Assembly: GCF_000382305.1 (NCBI RefSeq)
Contig: NZ_KB908029.1
Coordinates: forward strand, 1-64,000
Source: Vitreoscilla stercoraria DSM 513
GTDB taxonomy: Bacteria; Pseudomonadota; Gammaproteobacteria; Burkholderiales; Neisseriaceae
DNA: 64,000 nucleotides
Reading direction: 5' to 3'
In this document: in pieces, positions 34,559 through 42,206 of the stretch
Layout of the letters: every line of letters begins with the position of its first letter
Numbering within the stretch: position 1 is the first letter of the stretch
Program-made: the position numbers and the translations under genes
The notes under the pieces: model-generated
What the model saw: the letters and a program-made list of their open reading frames with translations, nothing else
Databases searched by the model: none
What the model was told of the DNA's origin: nothing

Positions 34559-34791
34559 AACACCCAATTTATACCTGCACAATCACCGTAAAAATCACAA
34601 ATTCACCCCATTTTTGCATTTCAGGACGCTTAAAAATGCTTTTTTTGCCTGTTTTTTAAAATTTTTTAGACATGAGACTTCTTAAAACAAAAATGAAATG
34701 GCTCAAATACTTGATGTTGTGAAACTGCCGCTTATTGCGCAACAGACTGCCATTTACGCTCCATAAATTCAAAAATAATTACAAAAACCGC

Positions 34792-34820
34792 TTGCCAATA
34801 TACAAAGTCATCTCTATAAT
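34792..34820 (+). promoter_or_regulatory. Near-consensus sigma-70 promoter of the tRNA cluster
   Basis: TTGCCA (34792-34797) and a perfect TATAAT (34815-34820) are separated by 17 bases. The discriminator TCGCCTCCG that follows is G+C rich, as in stringently controlled stable-RNA promoters. The first tRNA starts about 47 bases downstream of the expected start site. Confidence 0.88.
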
Positions 34821-34873
34821 TCGCCTCCGTTGTCGCAGTTAAGCAATCACAAGCACTGACAAGTGATAGCAAT

Positions 34874-34950
34874 GCACCCGTAGCTCAGTTGGATAGAGTA
34901 TTTGGCTACGAACCAAAGGGTCGGGCGTTCGAATCGCTCCGGGTGCACCA
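34874..34950 (+). tRNA. tRNA-Arg(ACG), copy 1
   Basis: A 77-base cloverleaf with acceptor stem GCACCCG/CGGGTGC, D-arm TAGCTCAGTTGGATAGAG, anticodon stem-loop TTTGG-CTACGAA-CCAAA (anticodon ACG, expected to be modified to ICG) and TTCGAATC in the T-loop. CCA is encoded. Confidence 0.97.
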
Positions 34951-34968
34951 ACAAGCTCGCAACCAGAT

Positions 34969-35043
34969 GCGCCCATCGTCTAGCGGTTAGGACACTGCCC
35001 TTTCACGGCGGCAACCGGGGTTCGATTCCCCGTGGGCGTACCA
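34969..35043 (+). tRNA. tRNA-Glu(TTC), copy 1
   Basis: A 75-base cloverleaf with anticodon loop CTTTCAC (anticodon TTC), T-arm CCGGGGTTCGATTCCCCG and encoded CCA. The acceptor stem GCGCCCA/TGGGCGT begins with a G-U wobble pair. Confidence 0.96.
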
Positions 35044-35059
35044 CAGAATTTCAAAAATT

Positions 35060-35084
35060 CCAGCCAACAGCTGGTTTTTTTAAC
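35060..35084 (+). terminator. Possible weak terminator or processing hairpin inside the tRNA cluster
   Basis: CCAGC and GCTGG flank a short loop and are followed by a run of T, between the first tRNA-Glu and the second tRNA-Arg. As genes continue downstream it may be a leaky terminator. Confidence 0.5.
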
Positions 35085-35095
35085 CAAGCTTAAAT

Positions 35096-35172
35096 GCACC
35101 CGTAGCTCAGTTGGATAGAGTATTTGGCTACGAACCAAAGGGTCGGGCGTTCGAATCGCTCCGGGTGCACCA
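35096..35172 (+). tRNA. tRNA-Arg(ACG), copy 2
   Basis: Identical in sequence to the copy at 34874-34950, including the encoded CCA. Anticodon ACG. Confidence 0.97.
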
Positions 35173-35201
35173 CAGTTTACAATCAATCTTTGATTGATAC
35201 C

Positions 35202-35276
35202 GCGCCCATCGTCTAGCGGTTAGGACACTGCCCTTTCACGGCGGCAACCGGGGTTCGATTCCCCGTGGGCGTACCA
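35202..35276 (+). tRNA. tRNA-Glu(TTC), copy 2
   Basis: Identical to the copy at 34969-35043. It is preceded by a spacer containing ATCAATC-TTT-GATTGAT, a short hairpin also found before copy 3. Confidence 0.96.
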
Positions 35277-35341
35277 ATACCGAAGCAGGCTTTTACGGCA
35301 AGTTTCAAAATAAGTTTTACAGTCAATCTTTGATTGATGCC

Positions 35342-35416
35342 GCGCCCATCGTCTAGCGGTTAGGACACTGCCCTTTCACGGCGGCAACCGGGGTTCGATT
35401 CCCCGTGGGCGTACCA
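35342..35416 (+). tRNA. tRNA-Glu(TTC), copy 3
   Basis: Identical to the other two Glu genes. Its upstream spacer nearly repeats that of copy 2, so the spacer and gene were duplicated together. Confidence 0.96.
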
Positions 35417-35454
35417 ACAAAAAAGACCAGCTTTTAAGCTGGTCTTTTTTGTTG
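35417..35454 (+). terminator. Intrinsic terminator of the tRNA cluster
   Basis: AAAAAGACCAGC pairs with GCTGGTCTTTTT around TTTTAA, followed by a T-run, immediately after the last tRNA. Confidence 0.95.
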
Positions 35455-35581
35455 TCATGGCAATACATCACATTCATTCAATCTTTCAAAACCGATTCAC
35501 AACACCATTGTCATGCGTTATCTTAGACAAGCACTATCACATCATCATTTTGCATTCAATGCTCTCACTAGGGGGAAACAC

Positions 35582-36325
35582 ATGTTAAAAAAAATGGGCT
35601 TTTTGATGACTTTAATCGGATGTAATGTTTACAGCATGGCAGCAGATCAAACAACTTCTTGGTCTTATCACGGTAACAGTGCGCCCGAATATTGGGGTAT
35701 TTTGGCACCAGAATATGCCACCTGTAATGGTTACAACCAAACACCTATCAACATTACTGGCAGTATCGATGCCCAATTGCCCAATCTCAATATTGACTAT
35801 CCATCTCATGCACACACCATCATCAACAATGGTCACACCATCCAAATTGCTTATACTGATGGCAGCAGCATTGAAGTCGATGGCGAACGCTTTGCGCTGA
35901 AACAAATGCATTTTCATACCCCAAGCGAAAATCACATCGAAGGCCAATCTTTCCCTATGGAATTGCATTTGGTGCATGCCAACGCTGCAGGTGCTTTGGC
36001 GGTGATTGGTGTGATGTTTGAATATGGTCAAGCACATCCTCAATTGAAACAACTGTGGCAAAACATGCCCAAAACCAAGAATCAACCCAAAGTAATCCAC
36101 ACCCCAAACCCGATAATAGCCACCGAATTTTTACCTAAAAAACAAGACTATTATCGTTTTAGTGGCTCTTTGACCACGCCACCTTGTTCAGAAGGTGTGC
36201 GTTGGTTGGTGATGAAACAACCGTTGCAAGCTTCAAAAGATCAAATCCAACAATTTGACGAAGTCATGGGCACTCACACCAATCGCCCCTTACAAAATTT
36301 AAATGGTCGAATGATTGTTCACTGA
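35582..36325 (+). CDS. Secreted alpha-carbonic anhydrase
   Basis: A 247-residue periplasmic enzyme that interconverts CO2 and bicarbonate. ATG 35582 (MLKKMGFLMTLIGCNVYSMA) starts a signal peptide with likely cleavage after SMA; the upstream frame from 35513 is not used because a GGGGGAAA box precedes ATG 35582. The zinc ligands are the two histidines of MHFHTPSE and the His in ELHLVHAN; PINITG, SGSLTTPPCSEGVRW and NGR near the C-terminus are family signatures, and the cysteines in YATCNGY and PPCSEG should form a disulfide. It resembles the Neisseria gonorrhoeae enzyme in type and length (252). Confidence 0.93.
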   Translation: MLKKMGFLMTLIGCNVYSMAADQTTSWSYHGNSAPEYWGILAPEYATCNGYNQTPINITGSIDAQLPNLNIDYPSHAHTIINNGHTIQIAYTDGSSIEVDGERFALKQMHFHTPSENHIEGQSFPMELHLVHANAAGALAVIGVMFEYGQAHPQLKQLWQNMPKTKNQPKVIHTPNPIIATEFLPKKQDYYRFSGSLTTPPCSEGVRWLVMKQPLQASKDQIQQFDEVMGTHTNRPLQNLNGRMIVH

Positions 36326-36352
36326 TGATATGTAATTTGAAACCAATATTAA

Positions 36353-36383
36353 TAGGCGTTCTGTGACTTTACAGGACGCTTTT
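36353..36383 (+). terminator. Degenerate DUS pair after carbonic anhydrase
   Basis: The right arm TTTACAGGACGCTTTT (36368-36383) is intact; the left arm TAGGCGTTCTGTGA (36353-36366) has several substitutions, so the stem is imperfect. Confidence 0.65.
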
Positions 36384-36529
36384 ATGTTAATTTTAATAAA
36401 ATATTTTCACTTTGATTAAAAATGGGTTTAAAACCGTATCAAACTTGACCCAATACAATCCCATCTTCACAATCTTGGGTACAATAGAAGGTTAAGATAC
36501 CAATTTCAAATTGTACAGAGAACACCATC

Positions 36530-37537
36530 ATGAATTTTTTGTCACGCCAAGCACCTGCTACGCGCATGCGCCGCATGCGCCGCGATGCTTTTTCACGCCA
36601 ATTGATGCAAGAAAACACCTTAACTGCCAAAGATTTGATTTTACCAGTCTTCATTTTAGAAGGCAGTAACATCGAGCAAGACATCAGCGCGATGCCAGGG
36701 GTCAAACGCCAAAGCTTGGACAAATTGTTTGCCACTTGTGAGCGTTGCGTTGAACTGGGCATTCCATTGATTGATTTGTTTCCTGCCGACTTAAGCGGCA
36801 AAAGCCTGATGGCAGAAGAAGCTTACAATCCTGATGGTTTGGTGCCACGAGCGGTGCGTGAAATTCGCCAGCGTTTTCCACAATTGGGCGTGATGACCGA
36901 CATTGCCTTAGACCCATACACCACGCATGGACAAGACGGGATTATTGACGATACCGGCTATGTTTTAAATGACATCACCATTGAAGTATTAATCAAACAA
37001 GCTTTGTGCCACGCCGAAGCAGGCGTACACATCATCTCACCTTCGGACATGATGGACGGTCGTATTGCGGCACTGCGTGAAGCTTTGGAAGCCAACGGCC
37101 ATGATTTGGTGCGCATCATGTCTTATTCTGCCAAATACGCCTCTTGTTTTTATGGCCCCTTCCGTGAAGCAGTGGGTTCTGCTGGCAGCTTGGGCAAAGC
37201 CGACAAAAAAACCTACCAAATGGATCCTGCCAACAGCAACGAAGCGTTGCACGAAGTGGCTTTGGACATCCAAGAAGGTGCAGACATGGTGATGATTAAA
37301 CCGGGTATGCCATATTTGGACATCATTCGCCGTGTCAAAGACGAGTTTGCCGTACCTACATTCGCCTATCAAGTATCAGGCGAATATGCAATGTTACAGG
37401 GAGCCATTCAAAACGGTTGGTTAGAGCGTGACCAAGCGATTTTAGAAAGCTTGATGGCTTTCAAACGCGCGGGTGCCGATGGCATTTTGACGTATTACGC
37501 CATTGAAGCAGCGCAATTGCTACAACAATCAGCCTAA
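36530..37537 (+). CDS. hemB: Delta-aminolevulinic acid dehydratase (porphobilinogen synthase)
   Basis: HemB joins two 5-aminolevulinate molecules to form porphobilinogen in haem synthesis. The 335-residue product has the two active-site lysines in SYSAKYASCFYGPFR and MVMIKPGMPYLD. The metal site reads DIALDPYTTHGQDG, with Asp in place of the cysteines of zinc-type enzymes, so this is the magnesium-type, zinc-independent class. The N-terminus (LSRQAPATRMRRMRRDAFSR) is typical of proteobacterial HemB. A lipid-anchored azurin gene follows 55 bases downstream. Confidence 0.97.
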   Translation: MNFLSRQAPATRMRRMRRDAFSRQLMQENTLTAKDLILPVFILEGSNIEQDISAMPGVKRQSLDKLFATCERCVELGIPLIDLFPADLSGKSLMAEEAYNPDGLVPRAVREIRQRFPQLGVMTDIALDPYTTHGQDGIIDDTGYVLNDITIEVLIKQALCHAEAGVHIISPSDMMDGRIAALREALEANGHDLVRIMSYSAKYASCFYGPFREAVGSAGSLGKADKKTYQMDPANSNEALHEVALDIQEGADMVMIKPGMPYLDIIRRVKDEFAVPTFAYQVSGEYAMLQGAIQNGWLERDQAILESLMAFKRAGADGILTYYAIEAAQLLQQSA

Positions 37538-37592
37538 TCATGGTTCATCTTGGGCTGTCATGCAGCCCAAGAATATCAATAAAGACAATATC

Positions 37593-38165
37593 ATGACACT
37601 CAAACCTTTATGGCAACTCGGTTTCAGCACAGCCATCATGATGGCAATCTCTGCGTGTTCCCAAGAGCCTGCCCCCGCTTCTGTCGCCATTCCGCCGACA
37701 CCTGCCTCCATACCACACACCAACCACACCATGGCAAGCTCACCTGAAGCTGCATCCACACCAACGTCCCATACCAGCCAAAACGATTGTGAAATTGCTT
37801 TAAATGGCACCGATGCGATGCAGTTTAGCCTCAAACAAATCGAAATTCCTGCGCATTGCACGCAAGCGACCATACATTTGAGCCATACAGGCAAGTTACC
37901 CAAAACTGCCATGGGTCACAATGTCGTGATTACCAGCCAAGCCCATTTACGTGGTGTATTGTCCGATGGTTTGCAAGCGGGCAAAGAGCATGAGTTTGTA
38001 AAGCCAAACGATGAGCGTGTATTGGCGCACAGCAAATTGCTTGGCGGCGGCGAGTCAGACAGCATCACTTTTGACACTGCGCTACTGAAAACCGAACCTT
38101 ATGTGTTTGTGTGTAGCTTCCCCGGCCATAGCGGTCCGATGCGTGGCACAATTGTCATCCAATAA
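37593..38165 (+). CDS. Lipid-modified azurin (Laz-like)
   Basis: A 190-residue lipoprotein azurin. ATG 37593 begins MTLKPLWQLGFSTAIMMAISAC, a lipoprotein signal with lipobox ISAC; the longer frame from 37503 overlaps hemB and is unlikely. After the Cys comes an Ala/Pro/Ser/Thr-rich linker of about 45 residues, comparable to the H.8-type region of Neisseria Laz, then a cupredoxin domain of about 125 residues. The copper ligands are His in MGHNVVI, then Cys, His and Met in VCSFPGHSGPMRG. NDCEIALNGTDAMQF is the azurin N-terminal signature. It likely carries electrons in the periplasm, for example to cytochrome c peroxidase or oxidases. Confidence 0.93.
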   Translation: MTLKPLWQLGFSTAIMMAISACSQEPAPASVAIPPTPASIPHTNHTMASSPEAASTPTSHTSQNDCEIALNGTDAMQFSLKQIEIPAHCTQATIHLSHTGKLPKTAMGHNVVITSQAHLRGVLSDGLQAGKEHEFVKPNDERVLAHSKLLGGGESDSITFDTALLKTEPYVFVCSFPGHSGPMRGTIVIQ

Positions 38166-38169
38166 AAAT

Positions 38170-38199
38170 AAGCGTCCTGTAAACATTTACAGGACGCTT
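38170..38199. terminator. Inverted DUS pair between azurin and ivy genes
   Basis: AAGCGTCCTGTAAA (38170-38183) and its exact complement (38186-38199), between two convergent genes. Confidence 0.85.
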
Positions 38200-38228
38200 G
38201 TTGTACATACCCATTCACATCACACTAT

Positions 38229-38690
38229 TTACCACCACATATGGCTTAATTGATTGCTGATGTGGGCAATCTCCACAAAAGCCTCACGAGCGACTTTGCC
38301 TTCGTGATTGTGCAAAACGGTATCCCCTCGCACCAACAGCAAAGCCTGTTTGGTCGGTTCATAGACAAATTGCCACTGTGTATCGCCACAATCATGCGGC
38401 TTACAAAAAGTACCCGTAAAAACAGTCGGGCCACCTGTTAAGATGGGTTTCACTGGCGTCGTCACCATGCCACCACCATTAAAACCTTCTACCACCCAAT
38501 CTTCTAACTGACCATGGTTGCCCAAAACTTCCAAAATATTCAATTTCAAAGCAGGTGTAGATTGTAAAACCTCAGGCAAATACGGCGCACCAAGATGTTG
38601 ATTCAAATTGGGATTCCAAGTATTTTGCGCTTGCGCAACCAACGCCACTGTACCCAATACCCAACCACAACACCACTTGATTGCTTGCAT
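38229..38690 (-). CDS. ivy: Ivy-type inhibitor of C-type lysozyme
   Basis: A 153-residue periplasmic protein of the Ivy family. It starts with a signal peptide (MQAIKWCCGWVLGTVALVAQA) and carries the family's diagnostic loop CKPHDCGD, whose His plugs the active site of vertebrate C-type lysozyme. The following WQFVYEPTKQALLLV and the disulfide-forming cysteines of the loop also fit. The RBS is AGGAATAA upstream of ATG. It may protect the cell wall against host lysozyme or control its own lytic transglycosylases. It is flanked by DUS pairs on both sides. Confidence 0.9.
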   Translation of the reverse strand: MQAIKWCCGWVLGTVALVAQAQNTWNPNLNQHLGAPYLPEVLQSTPALKLNILEVLGNHGQLEDWVVEGFNGGGMVTTPVKPILTGGPTVFTGTFCKPHDCGDTQWQFVYEPTKQALLLVRGDTVLHNHEGKVAREAFVEIAHISNQLSHMWW

Positions 38691-38717
38691 GATTTATTCC
38701 TCATTATATAAAACCAC

Positions 38718-38751
38718 AAAAAAGCGTCCTGTAACCTTACAGGACGCTTAA
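38718..38751. terminator. Inverted DUS terminator between ivy promoter region and serC
   Basis: AAGCGTCCTGTAA and its reverse complement separated by CC, with an A-run on the left. On the minus strand it ends serC transcription. Confidence 0.85.
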
Positions 38752-38785
38752 TTTATACCATCAAATTCATGACGATGTATTGATA

Positions 38786-39892
38786 TTAGCCATAACGTTT
38801 TTGGAATTCGCCCATGAATTCAATCAACGCTTCCACGCCTTGCAACGGCATGGCATTGTAAATGGAAGCACGCATTCCGCCCATAGTCTTATAACCTTTG
38901 AGCAAACGCAAACCGCGCGTGGTCGATTCTTGTGCAAACAATTTGTCCAATTCAGGCGTTGGTGCGTGGAAAATCACGTTCATTTGCGAACGTGCACGCG
39001 CTGCGACTTTGTTGGTATAAAAACCGCCACTGCCATCAATCGCTTCATACAATTTGCGGGCTTTCAAAGCATTGATGGTTTGCACCGCCGACACACCGCC
39101 TTGCGATTGCAACCAACGGAATACCAAGCCAGAAATGTAAATTGGATAAGTTGCAGGTGTGTTGTACATGCCTTGACGCTCGACGTGTGACTTGTAATTC
39201 CACACATCAGGAATGCGGTCTGAACAACGCTCTAACAAATCCTCACGAATGATAACTATCGTTGCGCCTGATGGACCAATATTTTTTTGCGCACCAGCGT
39301 AAATCAAACCAAAATCAGAGACATTGATAGGACGTGACAAAATTTCACTCGACATGTCACACACCAATGGCGGCATTTGATTGGCAAACGGCTTAGGCAC
39401 ATCACGGTATTGCAAACCATGTACGGTTTCATTGATGACGTAATGCACAAAAGCCGAATCAGGGCTGATATCCCAGCTTTCAGGGTCAGGCAAATCGGTA
39501 TAATCGTATAGCTCACCACCATGAGCGGCCAAATGGATTTTGGCATCGGACAATTTACCCATTTGATTGTGGGCAATGCGGCTCCAATTGCCTGTGACCA
39601 CAGAGTCCACACGCTTGAAACCATTGGCCAAATTCATCACAGCCATATTGAATTGCGAACTGGCACCGCCTTGCATGAACAAGACTTTGTAATTGTTTGG
39701 AATGTTCATCAACTGACGCAAATCTTGCTCAGCATGGTACATAATGCTCATGAACACATCTGAACGATGGCTCATGGTCATGACTGAAAAGCCAGTACCA
39801 TTGTAATCAAACATTTCCGACTGCGCTTGGCGCAAGACAGAATCGGGTAAAACTGCAGGACCTGCTGAAAAATTGTAAATGGGCATGCTCAT
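38786..39892 (-). CDS. serC: Phosphoserine aminotransferase
   Basis: SerC makes phosphoserine from phosphohydroxypyruvate, and also acts in pyridoxal phosphate synthesis. The 368-residue product starts MSMPIYNFSAGPAVLPDSVL, with NFSAGPA being the family N-terminus; MPIYNF two codons later is an alternative start. GGASSQFNMAVMNL binds the PLP phosphate, and the PLP lysine is in YAGAQKNIGPSG. The C-terminus ends with GGMRASIYNAMP, as usual. It is monocistronic. Confidence 0.97.
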   Translation of the reverse strand: MSMPIYNFSAGPAVLPDSVLRQAQSEMFDYNGTGFSVMTMSHRSDVFMSIMYHAEQDLRQLMNIPNNYKVLFMQGGASSQFNMAVMNLANGFKRVDSVVTGNWSRIAHNQMGKLSDAKIHLAAHGGELYDYTDLPDPESWDISPDSAFVHYVINETVHGLQYRDVPKPFANQMPPLVCDMSSEILSRPINVSDFGLIYAGAQKNIGPSGATIVIIREDLLERCSDRIPDVWNYKSHVERQGMYNTPATYPIYISGLVFRWLQSQGGVSAVQTINALKARKLYEAIDGSGGFYTNKVAARARSQMNVIFHAPTPELDKLFAQESTTRGLRLLKGYKTMGGMRASIYNAMPLQGVEALIEFMGEFQKRYG

Positions 39893-40234
39893 GGTGAATC
39901 GGCCTTTCGGCGGGAATTTGCAAATAAAACGGCGTTGCCTTCTTAAACCCTTGCAACGTCACACTGTTGTGACCCCTTTTTGCCGCACAAACATTATGAA
40001 ATTAATAATGTTGACAGCAAATGTTTTCAATCGTTTCAAACTTTGGAGGGGCTTGCTTCGATTTTAGTGCGTTGCAACACATGAGGCAAGTCATAGTTGT
40101 CACCTGTTTGGCGTCATAAATGTCTTATAAACAAGCTTAATGCTTTCTTTTCCCACTCAAAGCGAGTAAAATCCAACTTGTTTTTCAATTACGAGAAATG
40201 GGCACTTGCCCATTTTTTTATTTGCGGGAGCCAA
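39893..40234. other. Divergent serC/rimP upstream region
   Basis: About 340 bases hold the serC and rimP promoters. GTCACA-CTGT-TGTGAC (39958-39973) is a short hairpin followed by CCCC and T5 on the plus strand. A strong intrinsic terminator lies at 40196-40219, directly before rimP. No gene is evident. Confidence 0.55.
40196..40219 (+). terminator. Intrinsic terminator just upstream of rimP (possible attenuator)
   Basis: AAATGGGC-ACTT-GCCCATTT with a run of seven T ends 15 bases before the rimP start codon. Any transcript reading into rimP-nusA-infB from an upstream promoter must pass it, so it may be an attenuator rather than the end of another gene. Confidence 0.8.
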
Positions 40235-40660
40235 ATGGACGTCCAAACCATATTAGACAAGACCTTACCTGGTTTAGGTTATGAGTTGGTTGATTTCGAA
40301 TTAACCGCCCAAGGGGATTTGCGTGTTTTCATCGATAGCCCAACTGGCATTACTGTGGAAGACTGTGCCACAGTAAGCAACCACTTAAGCCGTGTGTTTT
40401 TGGTAGAAGACATTGATTACAAGCGCTTGGAAATTTCTAGCCCAGGCTTAGATCGCCCTTTGAAAAAAGCAGCAGATTTTGCTCGCTTTAACGGTCATAT
40501 GACCAAATTAAAAACCCGCTTGCCAGTGGATGGCCAAAAAAACTTTTTGGGTCGCATTGTTGCCAGTGATGAAGAAAATGTGACTTTGGCCTTTGATGGC
40601 AAAGAAGCCACCATCGCCATTAACAACATTGACAAAGCGCGTTTGAAGCCAGAATTCTGA
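40235..40660 (+). CDS. rimP: Ribosome maturation factor RimP
   Basis: RimP helps 30S subunit assembly. ATG 40235 (MDVQTILDKTLPGLGYELVDFE) has a GGGAG box 6 bases upstream and gives 141 residues, the family norm; the frame open from 40097 includes the terminator hairpin and is not the real start. The N-terminal alpha/beta domain ends near LEISSPGLDRPL, the family signature, and an SH3-like barrel follows (GRIVASDEENVTLAFDG). It leads the classic rimP-nusA-infB operon. Confidence 0.95.
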   Translation: MDVQTILDKTLPGLGYELVDFELTAQGDLRVFIDSPTGITVEDCATVSNHLSRVFLVEDIDYKRLEISSPGLDRPLKKAADFARFNGHMTKLKTRLPVDGQKNFLGRIVASDEENVTLAFDGKEATIAINNIDKARLKPEF

Positions 40661-40694
40661 TCCATCGGAAAACACGTTTGGAGAAACCATAATT

Positions 40695-42206
40695 ATGAGT
40701 CGTGAAATTTTAACCTTGGTTGATGCCTTGGCAAGTGAAAAAAATGTAGACCGTGAAATTGTATTCGGCGCATTGGAATTTGCTTTGGCAACAGCTGCTA
40801 AAAAGAAGTTTGATCAAGAACACATTGAAGTTCGCACTGCCATCAACCGTGAAAACGGTGAATACCAAAACTACCGTCGTTGGTTGGTAGTCAAAGACGA
40901 AGACTATACTTACCCTGATGTTGAAGTGACTGAAGAAGAGTTAGAAGAAAAATTCCCTAACGACGCTAGCAAGCACTTACCAGCAGGCGAATATTACGAA
41001 GAAAAAATTGAAAATGTAGAATTCGGTCGCATTGGTGCGCAAACAGCCAAACAAGTTATTTTGCAACGCATCCGTGATGCCGAACGCGAGCAAATTTTAA
41101 ACGAGTTTTTACAACGTCGTGAAAACTTGGTTTATGGCACAGTCAAACGTGTGGAACGCCATGGCGCGGTAATTGAAATTGGTCGCTTAGAAGCATTATT
41201 GCCACGCGATCAAATGATTCCAAAAGAAACATTGCGTTCAGGCGACCGTGTACGTGCTTACTTGAAAGAAGTCGTACAACAAGGTACCCGTCCTGTAGTG
41301 ATGTTGACCCGTACTTCAGGCGAATTTTTGCGCAAACTGTTTGAAATTGAAGTTCCTGAAATCGAAAACGATTTATTGGAAATCAAAGAAGTCGCTCGTG
41401 ACCCAGGCTTTCGCGCGAAGATTGCAGTAAAATCCAATGATCCTCGCATTGACCCACAAGGCACTTGTATCGGTGTGCGTGGTTCACGTGTGAATGCGGT
41501 GACCAATGAATTGGCGGGTGAACGCATCGACGTGGTGTTGTGGTCTCCTGACACAGCACAATTCATCATCAATGCATTGTCGCCTGCCGAAGTCACACGC
41601 ATTGTGATTGATGAAGACCGTCACACAGTAGATGTTGTGGTCGCAGAAGATCAGTTGGCTTTGGCCATTGGTCGCGGTGGCCAAAACGTGCGCTTGGCAG
41701 CTGAATTGACCGGTTGGAGCCTCAATATTATGACGGTAGCCGAAGCCGATGAGCGCCACCAAGAACAAGATGCTCAAGTACGTGCTTTGTTCGAACAACA
41801 TTTGAACATCCAAAGCGATGTGGCTGAAATCTTGGTACAAGAAGGTTTTGTGACTTTGGAAGAGGTAGCATACGTACCCGTTAGCGAAATGTTGGCCATT
41901 GAAGGCTTTGATGAAGAATTGGTCAGCCAATTGCGTAATCGTGCACGCGATGCCATTTTGACTTTGGCAATCGAGTCTGAAGAGCAATTGGAAAAAATGG
42001 ATGAAGACTTAAAATCATTGGCTGGTGTGGATCAAGAAATGTTACGCGATTTGGCTCAAAGCGGCATCACCACTCGTGATGACTTGGCTGAATTGTCGAT
42101 TGATGAATTGATTGAAATCACTGGTGTAAGTGCTGAAGCGGCCAAAACCATTATTTTGGATGCAAGATCGCACTGGTTTACTGAAGAAGGAGGTGCGAAT
42201 GAGTAA
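40695..42206 (+). CDS. nusA: Transcription termination/antitermination factor NusA
   Basis: A 503-residue NusA that binds RNA polymerase and modulates pausing, termination and antitermination. The N-terminal domain (1-130) precedes an S1 domain (about 132-200; GTVKRVERHGAVIEIG), KH1 and KH2 (about 230-345; IDPQGTCIGVRGSRVNAV and LAIGRGGQNVRLAAELTGW). Two acidic C-terminal helix-hairpin repeats follow (about 365-495), as in E. coli NusA. The ribosome binding site is GGAGAAACC. It overlaps infB by eight bases. Confidence 0.97.
   Translation: MSREILTLVDALASEKNVDREIVFGALEFALATAAKKKFDQEHIEVRTAINRENGEYQNYRRWLVVKDEDYTYPDVEVTEEELEEKFPNDASKHLPAGEYYEEKIENVEFGRIGAQTAKQVILQRIRDAEREQILNEFLQRRENLVYGTVKRVERHGAVIEIGRLEALLPRDQMIPKETLRSGDRVRAYLKEVVQQGTRPVVMLTRTSGEFLRKLFEIEVPEIENDLLEIKEVARDPGFRAKIAVKSNDPRIDPQGTCIGVRGSRVNAVTNELAGERIDVVLWSPDTAQFIINALSPAEVTRIVIDEDRHTVDVVVAEDQLALAIGRGGQNVRLAAELTGWSLNIMTVAEADERHQEQDAQVRALFEQHLNIQSDVAEILVQEGFVTLEEVAYVPVSEMLAIEGFDEELVSQLRNRARDAILTLAIESEEQLEKMDEDLKSLAGVDQEMLRDLAQSGITTRDDLAELSIDELIEITGVSAEAAKTIILDARSHWFTEEGGANE

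Larger units (their letters stand above)
34510..34873. other. Region between the exporter gene and the tRNA cluster
   Basis: It contains the exporter terminator (34525-34558), a truncated DUS-like word (TTTCAGGACGCTT, about 34618-34630) and, at the right end, the tRNA promoter. No coding frame is convincing. Confidence 0.6.

Noticed and set aside
34874..35416. CRISPR-like array of repeated units
   Set aside because: The repeats are identical tRNA genes with normal cloverleaves, not short repeats with unique spacers.
40097..40234. N-terminal extension of RimP
   Set aside because: It would be translated through the terminator hairpin at 40196-40219; the family N-terminus starts at ATG 40235 with its own ribosome binding site.
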